NCBI GenBank assembly: GCA_030045175.1
Contig: JASIBM010000240.1
Coordinates: 1-25,408 of the forward strand
DNA length: 25,408 bases
From: Streptosporangiaceae bacterium
GTDB taxonomy: Bacteria > Actinomycetota > Actinomycetes > Streptosporangiales > Streptosporangiaceae
Reading direction: 5' to 3'
Position numbers and translations under genes: made by a program. Of this stretch, positions 19,590 through 25,408 are shown in pieces. Each line of letters begins with the position of its first letter. Positions within the stretch are counted from its first letter, which is position 1. The notes under the pieces were generated by a model. That model had not been told where the DNA came from. It worked only from the letters and a program-made list of their open reading frames with translations, and did not search any database.

Positions 19590-21169
19590 CACTAGCACTC
19601 CGCTACACGGTCAGGTCCGACGTGGGCTTGCTCCGTGAGGGCAATGAGGACTCCGCGTACGCGGGCCCGCACCTGCTCGCCATCGCTGACGGCATGGGCG
19701 GTCACGCGGCCGGCGAGGTCGCCAGCGCGGTGGCGATCTCGACGCTGGCGCCGCTGGACACCGACACCACCGGGCTGGACATGCTCCAGGCCCTGGCCGA
19801 CGCGGTCACCACGGCCAACGCGACCTTGAACCAGATCACGTTGTCCGATCCGGCAACCGAGGGGATGGGCACGACCCTGACCGCGTTGCTCTGGTCCGGT
19901 GCTGACGTCGCGCTTTGCCACATCGGGGATTCCCGCGCCTACCTGCTGCGCGAGGGGTCGTTGCAGCAGATCACGCACGACCACACGCTGGTCCAGACGC
20001 TGGTGGATGAGGGCAGGCTCACGCCCGAGGCGGCCGCGTCCCATCCGCAGCGCTCCCTGGTCATGCGCGCGCTGCAGAGCAGCATCCCGGCCGACCCCGA
20101 TCTGACCATGCTGCACGCCCAGGTCGGCGACAGGTACCTGCTGTGCTCCGATGGCCTGTCCGACGTTGTCAGCGACGAGACCCTCAGCCAGACGCTGACC
20201 GACCTGACCGACCTCGACGAGGCCGTCGAGCGCCTCATCGACCTGGCGATCCGCAGCGGCGGACCGGACAACATCACCTGCGTGCTCGCGGACGTCATCG
20301 ACCCGGGCTCGGGCCAGGTTCCGAGCGACGTGGCCTGCATCGCCGGGGCGATCGCTAGCGACGAGGGCACCGAGCCGACCCGGGGCGACAGCCCGGCGGC
20401 GCGCGCTCACCTGCTATCCCGAGGGCACACGCTGCCTGGCCAGGACAGGGCAGGCTCAGACGCCGGCCATGGCCTCGAGCTGGCCAGCGACGACGAGCAC
20501 GACGCTGACGGCGAGGGGGGTGCGGATGACGACTCCGATGCCGCGCGGCAGGACGAGGACGACACGTCCGCGCCGATCCTGGCAGGCCGCCGGCGGTGGC
20601 CGGTCATGACGGGCCTGCTTGCCTTGCTGCTCGTCGTCATCGGCGGGGGCGGGTACTACGGCTGGACGATGACCCAGAGCGAGTACTACGTCGGCGTCGC
20701 CAACGGCAAGGTAGCCGTGTTCCGTGGCGTCAACCAGGCGGTCGCCGGGGTCAGCTTGTCCAGCGTGGTGCAGCAGACCAACATCCCGCTGTCGGAGGTC
20801 CCAGCCGCCGAGGCCAAGCAGATCATCGCCACCCTGCCGCCGGGCACGCTCCAGCAGGCACGGCGCACCGTACTTCAGATCAACAGGGACTACCGCTGCG
20901 TCGTGGCCCAGACCGCGATCAGGAGCTGGCTGGCGAACCGGCCAGGCACCACGCCGCCAAAGCGCCACGCGGGCAAGCACGCCACCAGGAAGCGAGCCGG
21001 TCACCGGAGAATCCGCAGGCACCGGGTCACGCCAGCGGCCACCGCCAGCCCGTCCCCCACGCCTACGGCCAGCCCCAGCCCGCAGCAGTCGACGGTCACG
21101 CGCGCCGCTTACCCGCCGCGGCCGTCGCTGCCAGGGTACTGCTCGGCGCTGTCAGGAGGCAGCGAATGA
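19586..21169 (+). CDS. pstP: PstP: membrane PP2C-type Ser/Thr phosphatase
   Basis: The protein has 527 residues. The PP2C domain (1 to about 235) has REGNEDS (D22), IADGMGGH (D35), HIGDSRAYL (D115), CSDGLSDVV (D189) and GGPDNITCV (D228), the manganese ligands. A strongly acidic linker (around 295-325, rich in D and E) leads to one membrane segment (about 338-359). An extracytoplasmic domain follows, ending in a Lys/Arg-rich and then Pro/Ser/Thr-rich tail. It reverses phosphorylation by the PASTA kinase. It shares 4-nt overlaps with fhaB and the SEDS gene. Confidence 0.94.
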   Translation: MTLALRYTVRSDVGLLREGNEDSAYAGPHLLAIADGMGGHAAGEVASAVAISTLAPLDTDTTGLDMLQALADAVTTANATLNQITLSDPATEGMGTTLTALLWSGADVALCHIGDSRAYLLREGSLQQITHDHTLVQTLVDEGRLTPEAAASHPQRSLVMRALQSSIPADPDLTMLHAQVGDRYLLCSDGLSDVVSDETLSQTLTDLTDLDEAVERLIDLAIRSGGPDNITCVLADVIDPGSGQVPSDVACIAGAIASDEGTEPTRGDSPAARAHLLSRGHTLPGQDRAGSDAGHGLELASDDEHDADGEGGADDDSDAARQDEDDTSAPILAGRRRWPVMTGLLALLLVVIGGGGYYGWTMTQSEYYVGVANGKVAVFRGVNQAVAGVSLSSVVQQTNIPLSEVPAAEAKQIIATLPPGTLQQARRTVLQINRDYRCVVAQTAIRSWLANRPGTTPPKRHAGKHATRKRAGHRRIRRHRVTPAATASPSPTPTASPSPQQSTVTRAAYPPRPSLPGYCSALSGGSE

Positions 21170-22614
21170 CCGCGCTACCCAGCGCCGTCGGCGCGTCGCC
21201 GCGTAACGCCGGCCGGCCGGTGCCGCTGCCGCAGGGCCGGCGTGGCAGCGAGCTCGCGATGGTCTGCTTCGCGATCGCGATCATGGCCTTCGCGTACGCG
21301 GCCACCGGGCTCGGCCTCAACGGCCACATCCCGCCGGGGATCCTCACGTACATCGGCGGGTTCGCCGTGCTGATCTTCGCTGCCCATCTCGCCGTGCGCA
21401 GGTTCGCGCCGTGGGCCGACCCGCTGCTGCTGCCGCTCGCCGCCGTGCTCAACGGCCTGGGCGTGGTGATGATCTACGGGTTGCAAGAGTTCGGCAGGAG
21501 CGGTAATCCGGGCCTCGCGATCACCACGCTCACCACGCACGCTGCCCTGTACCAGCTGATCTGGACCGCGCTCGGGATCGCCTGCTTCGTGGCGGTGCTC
21601 GCGCTGGTCAAGGAGGCCAGGGTGCTCCAGCGCTACACCTACACGCTAGGCACCCTCGGCCTGATATTGCTCGCCATCCCCGCGCTGCTGCCATCTCGCA
21701 TCAGCGAGATCGCCGGCACCGACACCAAGATCCAGATCGCGGTCGGCGGGTTCACCGTTCAGCCTGAGGAGTTCGCCAAGCTCGCACTCGCGGTGTTCTT
21801 CGCCGGGTACCTGGTCGCCAAGCGTGACGTGCTCGCCCTGGCGGGCCGCCGGTTCCTCGGCATCGACCTGCCACGCGCCCGCGACCTCGGGCCCATCCTG
21901 GTGATCTGGGTCATCAGCCTGCTCGTCTTGATCTTCGAGTCCGACATCGGTACCTCGGCGCTGTTCTTCGGGCTCTTCGTGGCGATGCTCTACCTGGCCA
22001 CCCAGCGCAGGTCGTGGCTGCTGATCGGGATCGGGCTATTCGTCGGCGGCTCGCTCATCGCCGGGGCGCTCATCAGTCACGTGGGCGTGCGATTCTCGAT
22101 CTGGCTACATCCCTTCTCGCACGCCAACCTCGCCAGCGGCCTGTCTTACCAGACCGTCGAGGGGCTCGAGGGGATGGCGTTCGGCGGGATCTTCGGCACC
22201 GGATTCGGCCAGGGTGAGCCGTTCCGCACCCCGCTCGTGCAGAGCGACTTCATCTTCGCCGGGTTCGGCGAGCAGATCGGCCTGACCGGCTTGATGGCGC
22301 TGCTGCTGATCTTCGGCCTGATCGTGCAGCGCGGCCTGCGCGCGGCGATCGCGGTGCGCGACCCGTTCTCCAAGCTGCTGGCGGGCGGGCTCTCGTTCGT
22401 CCTAGCCCTGCAGGTCTTCGTGATCGTGGGAGGGGTGACCGAGCTCATCCCGCTGACCGGGGTGACGACCCCGTTCCTATCTCAAGGAGGCTCATCGCTT
22501 GTGGCGAGCTGGATCGTGATCGCGCTGCTGATGCGCATCAGTGACACGGGCAGGCGGCCCGCGCCGCAGCCGATCCAGGACGAGGGCATGACACAGGTGG
22601 TGCGAGCAGGATGA
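21166..22614 (+). CDS. rodA: SEDS-family peptidoglycan glycosyltransferase (RodA/FtsW)
   Basis: A 482-residue polytopic protein with about ten to twelve membrane segments. Family landmarks are VQPEEFAKLALAVFFAGYL, the catalytic-type aspartate in FESDIGTSALFFG (D260), and ELIPLTGVTTPFLSQGGSS near the end. It would polymerise lipid II with the adjacent class B PBP. By its position before pbpA it corresponds to mycobacterial RodA in this cluster, but sequence alone does not separate RodA from FtsW. The ATG lies in the pstP stop (ATGA). An upstream extension of this frame overlaps pstP and is not coding. Confidence 0.93.
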   Translation: MTALPSAVGASPRNAGRPVPLPQGRRGSELAMVCFAIAIMAFAYAATGLGLNGHIPPGILTYIGGFAVLIFAAHLAVRRFAPWADPLLLPLAAVLNGLGVVMIYGLQEFGRSGNPGLAITTLTTHAALYQLIWTALGIACFVAVLALVKEARVLQRYTYTLGTLGLILLAIPALLPSRISEIAGTDTKIQIAVGGFTVQPEEFAKLALAVFFAGYLVAKRDVLALAGRRFLGIDLPRARDLGPILVIWVISLLVLIFESDIGTSALFFGLFVAMLYLATQRRSWLLIGIGLFVGGSLIAGALISHVGVRFSIWLHPFSHANLASGLSYQTVEGLEGMAFGGIFGTGFGQGEPFRTPLVQSDFIFAGFGEQIGLTGLMALLLIFGLIVQRGLRAAIAVRDPFSKLLAGGLSFVLALQVFVIVGGVTELIPLTGVTTPFLSQGGSSLVASWIVIALLMRISDTGRRPAPQPIQDEGMTQVVRAG

Positions 22615-24113
22615 ATATGAACAGGGCGCTGCGGCGGATGTCCATCGCCTGCCTGGCGATGTTCGTGCTGCTGATGATCAGCGTCAACTACCTGCAGGTG
22701 TTCAGGGTCAACTCACTCGCCAGCGAGCCATCCAACATCCGGGTATTCGACGAGCAGTTCAAGATCTGGCGCGGTGACATCATCGCCGCTGGCGATGTCA
22801 ACGGGCCGACCAACGGGCCCGAGCAGATCATCGCCGAGTCGAGGCTGACCAAGGGCGGCATCTACCAGCGGCAGTACCCGGACGGCCAGGTCTACGCCCC
22901 GGTCACCGGGTACGACTCCATCTACAGCCTGTCAGGGATCGAGCTGGCGGAGAACTCCTTCCTCAACGGCTCGTCACCCAAGTTGTCTGTCTACAACCTC
23001 AAGGGGCTGTTCACAGGCAAGCCCAAGCAGGGCGCGAGCGTGTACCTGACGATCAGCCCCAGGGCGCAAAACGCCGCCTACGCCGCGCTCGCCGCGTTCG
23101 GCAAGCCGGCCGCCGCGGTGGCCATCAACCCGAGTACCGGAGCGATCCTGGCCCTCGCCTCGTACCCGACGTTCAACCCGAACGAGTACGCCACGCTCAA
23201 CGGCGTCAGGCTCGACAAGATCGACAAGGCGTACCGCGACGATCCGGGCCAGCCGTTGCTGAACCGGGCCATCAACGCCACGTTCCCGCCGGGCTCGAGC
23301 TTCAAGATCGTGACGAGCTCGACGGCGTTCAGCACTCACGCCGTGGCCAACCCGAACTCGACCATCCCGGCGCCGCAGTTCTACCACCTGCCGGGCAGCA
23401 CCGCCGTGCTTACCAACGACGACGACGAGCTGTGCGGCGACGGGAATCCGCCGATCATCTACGCGTTCACGCTGTCCTGCAACACCGCGTTCGCCGAGCT
23501 CGGCGTCAAGCTGGGCGCCAGTGCGCTGAAGAACCAGGCCGACCTGTTCGGCTTCAACAACCCCAACCTGACCATCCCGCTGCCGGTGTCGCAGAGCAAC
23601 TACCCGCTGCTTACCGACCCGGCGTTCACCGCGCTGTCGGCGATCGGACAAAAGGACGACACGGTCACGCCACTCCAAGAGGCGATGCTGGCCGCCACGA
23701 TCGCCAACCACGGCAAGCTGATGCGTCCTTACCTGGTGCAGCAGGTCAGGGCGCCGGACCAGTCCGTGGTCGAGACGACGCTGCCCACGGTGCTCGGGCA
23801 GGTCGTCAGCCCGCAGGTAGCGCGGGAGGTAGCCACCATGATGGAGAGCGTGACGCACAACCCGGCAGGCACGGCCTTCGCGACCGCAGGCCCGGACGTG
23901 ACCAGCATCAACATCGCGGGGAAGACCGGCACGGCGCAGAACGGCCCGAACAACGACGGCCTCGACGACGCGGTGTTCACCTGCTTCGCGCAGGCTGATT
24001 CGGCCCACCCGCAGATCGCGGTCGGCGTCATCGTCAACCACGGCGGCTACGGCGCGGCCGCGGCGGCGCCGATCGCACTGAAGATCATCCAGGCATACCT
24101 GGGGCGGCAGTGA
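22611..24113 (+). CDS. pbpA: Class B penicillin-binding protein (transpeptidase) PbpA
   Basis: The protein has 500 residues. One N-terminal membrane anchor (about 11-31) is followed by the pedestal region. The transpeptidase domain has SSFK (active serine S229, K232), SCN (S289-N291) and KTGTAQ (K438-G440). This is a bidomain PBP2/PbpA-type D,D-transpeptidase that cross-links glycan made by the adjacent SEDS protein. ATG 22611 overlaps the rodA stop by 4 nt; a second ATG two codons later is possible. A strong hairpin follows 9 nt after the stop. Confidence 0.94.
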   Translation: MNMNRALRRMSIACLAMFVLLMISVNYLQVFRVNSLASEPSNIRVFDEQFKIWRGDIIAAGDVNGPTNGPEQIIAESRLTKGGIYQRQYPDGQVYAPVTGYDSIYSLSGIELAENSFLNGSSPKLSVYNLKGLFTGKPKQGASVYLTISPRAQNAAYAALAAFGKPAAAVAINPSTGAILALASYPTFNPNEYATLNGVRLDKIDKAYRDDPGQPLLNRAINATFPPGSSFKIVTSSTAFSTHAVANPNSTIPAPQFYHLPGSTAVLTNDDDELCGDGNPPIIYAFTLSCNTAFAELGVKLGASALKNQADLFGFNNPNLTIPLPVSQSNYPLLTDPAFTALSAIGQKDDTVTPLQEAMLAATIANHGKLMRPYLVQQVRAPDQSVVETTLPTVLGQVVSPQVAREVATMMESVTHNPAGTAFATAGPDVTSINIAGKTGTAQNGPNNDGLDDAVFTCFAQADSAHPQIAVGVIVNHGGYGAAAAAPIALKIIQAYLGRQ

Positions 24114-24121
24114 ATGCCCAA

Positions 24122-24158
24122 CAGGCTTGCGCTGGCCCCCGGGGCCAGCGCAAGCCTG
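24122..24158 (+). terminator. Strong hairpin between pbpA and pknB
   Basis: The sequence CAGGCTTGCGCTGGCC pairs perfectly with GGCCAGCGCAAGCCTG, giving up to 18 bp around a C/G-rich apex. It starts 9 nt after the pbpA stop. No T-run follows, so it is not a classic intrinsic terminator. It could attenuate transcription, protect the upstream mRNA end, or be read through. Confidence 0.7.
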
Positions 24159-24191
24159 CCCGAGCCGACACGACGCAGGACGGTAACGCAA

Positions 24192-25408
24192 GTGCGTGAC
24201 ATGACTCAGCCCAGGCTGCTCGGCGGCCGCTACGAACTCGAAGGCGTCGTAGGGCGCGGCGGCATGGCCGAGGTCTACCGAGCGCGGGACCTGCGCCTCG
24301 ACCGCATCGTCGCGGTGAAGACGCTCCGCGAGGACCTGGCCAGGGATCAGACGTTCCAGGCGAGGTTCCGGCGCGAGGCCCAGTCAGCGGCCTCGCTCAA
24401 CCACCCGTCCATCGTCGCGGTGTACGACACCGGCGAGGACAGTTCGACTTCCTCGCACGTCCCGTTCATCGTGATGGAGTTCGTGGACGGCCGGACCATC
24501 AGGGACCTGCTGCGAGATGACAGGCGGCTGATGCCCGAGCGCGCGCTCGAGATCACCGACGGCGTGCTGCGGGCGCTCGACTACAGCCACCGCAATGGCA
24601 TCGTGCACCGCGACATCAAGCCTGGCAACGTGATGCTGAACCGGCAGGGCGAGATCAAGGTCATGGACTTCGGCATCGCCAGGGCGGTGGCCGACACACA
24701 GGCGACGATGACCCAGACCGCCCAGGTGATCGGCACCGCCCAGTACCTGTCACCCGAGCAGGCCAGGGGCGAGCGGGTGGACGCGCGCTCCGACCTGTAC
24801 TCCGTCGGTTGCTTGCTGTACGAGCTGCTCACCGGCAGGCCGCCGTTCATGGGCGACTCGCCGGTCGCGATCGCCTACCAGCACGTGCGGGAGAACCCGG
24901 TCCCGCCGACCAGGGTCGACCCTGACCTGCCCGGCTGGGCCGACGCGATCGTGCTCAGGGCCATGGAGAAGGATCCGGCCGACCGCTACCAGTCCGCCGC
25001 CGAGATGCGCAGCGACATCCAGCGCGCGCTATCCGGGTTCCCCGTCGCCGCCCGGATGCGGCCGCCCAGCCCGTATGCCGCGGGTCCTGGGACCCGGCGG
25101 CTTGACCCGATGAGCCAGACCCAGATGCAGGGCCCGACCGGCGCCCTGCCGCCGTACGAGTACGGCCCGCCCGACGGCCGCCAGTCCGACGGCCGCCAGC
25201 TCGACGGGCCCGAGCGCCGCAGGCATGCCGTCTGGCCCTGGGTGACGGCCGCGGTAGCGCTGATCGTCATCGGGTCCGCCGTGTTCGCCTACAAGACGAT
25301 CAGCGGTCACGGCGGTGGCGCCGCGGTGCCGGCCAACCTGGTCGGGCTGCCATACCAGCGGGCCGACAAGGAGATAGCCGACGCCGGGCTGGTCGCCAAG
25401 AACGTCTC
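24192..25408 (+). CDS. pknB: PASTA-domain Ser/Thr protein kinase PknB, 3' end beyond window
   Basis: The first 405 residues are present and the frame is open at the edge. The kinase domain has the glycine loop VGRGGMAEVY, VAVK (K43), HRDIKPGN (139-146), DFG (159-161), and an activation loop TMTQTAQVIGTAQYLSPE whose TxT pair matches known autophosphorylation sites. A proline/glutamine linker and a membrane segment (about 347-369, WPWVTAAVALIVIGSAVFAY) follow. The first PASTA repeat begins at VPANLVGLPYQRAD. GTG 24192 is preferred over ATG 24201 for the AGGACGG 8 nt upstream. It would sense muropeptides or lipid II and phosphorylate FHA and cell-wall proteins. Confidence 0.94.
   Translation, partial: MRDMTQPRLLGGRYELEGVVGRGGMAEVYRARDLRLDRIVAVKTLREDLARDQTFQARFRREAQSAASLNHPSIVAVYDTGEDSSTSSHVPFIVMEFVDGRTIRDLLRDDRRLMPERALEITDGVLRALDYSHRNGIVHRDIKPGNVMLNRQGEIKVMDFGIARAVADTQATMTQTAQVIGTAQYLSPEQARGERVDARSDLYSVGCLLYELLTGRPPFMGDSPVAIAYQHVRENPVPPTRVDPDLPGWADAIVLRAMEKDPADRYQSAAEMRSDIQRALSGFPVAARMRPPSPYAAGPGTRRLDPMSQTQMQGPTGALPPYEYGPPDGRQSDGRQLDGPERRRHAVWPWVTAAVALIVIGSAVFAYKTISGHGGGAAVPANLVGLPYQRADKEIADAGLVAKNV

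Noticed and set aside
20596..21165. Upstream extension of the rodA frame
   Set aside because: It overlaps the pstP membrane and extracytoplasmic region; the ATG in the ATGA overlap at 21166 fits the operon pattern.
22974..24191. Long minus-strand frame opposite pbpA (405 codons)
   Set aside because: It lies antisense to a gene with intact SxxK, SxN and KTG motifs. Its Arg/Val/Gly-rich product is what antisense GC-rich codons give.

Overview
This is a gene-dense chromosomal window from a very high-GC actinomycete. The evidence is the FhaA-FhaB-PstP-SEDS-PBP-PASTA kinase cluster at the right end, a proteasome-activator (Bpa/PafE) gene, a SigE-type ECF sigma factor, frequent GTG starts and several apparently leaderless promoters. 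The species cannot be named from the sequence alone. No phage genes, transposase or CRISPR array were seen.

Layout. 1-800: a tandem GC-rich repeat downstream of tRNA-Ser(GCU), then a long palindromic hairpin. 794-3278 (minus): fatty-acyl-CoA ligase and a SigE-family sigma factor, separated by two copies of a 54-bp palindromic repeat. 3434-4732: an Orc1-like AAA ATPase bracketed by inverted repeats. 4758-6028 (minus): a CtaG-type cytochrome oxidase assembly protein and tRNA-Ser(UGA). 6114-7619 (minus): a compact operon of antitoxin, MazF-like toxin and a stand-alone LigD-type polymerase. 7651-9259 (plus): quinone oxidoreductase, whose C-terminus and stop codon lie in a third 54-bp repeat copy, and the proteasome activator Bpa. 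9230-11366 (minus): STAS protein, family-2 glycosyltransferase and prephenate dehydratase, tightly packed. 11476-12252: a 58-residue membrane peptide (plus) and an RsbW-like ATPase (minus). 12624-14598 (plus): a Wzm/Wzt-type polysaccharide ABC exporter. 14614-17476 (minus): a soluble PAS-GAF-PAS histidine kinase and an Fpg/Nei DNA glycosylase. 17477-18140: a 580-bp non-coding stretch of repeats ending in tRNA-Leu(CAG). 18222-25408 (plus): fhaA, fhaB, pstP, rodA/ftsW, pbpA and the first part of pknB.

How the genes work together. The right-hand cluster is the actinobacterial growth and division signalling module. A PASTA Ser/Thr kinase and its PP2C phosphatase act on FHA readers and on a SEDS glycosyltransferase/class B PBP pair. 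Four of its genes are joined by 4-nt stop/start overlaps. The bpa gene near a sugar-export ABC system resembles the mycobacterial pafE region as I recall it. The STAS and HATPase proteins look like parts of a partner-switching sigma-control system.

The least ordinary content is in the repeats: a 54-bp element (three copies), a 58-bp hairpin with a conserved 22-nt loop (two copies), and a hairpin plus GC-box element immediately 3' of two different tRNA genes. The inverted repeats around the AAA ATPase and the toxin-antitoxin-polymerase operon are also notable.
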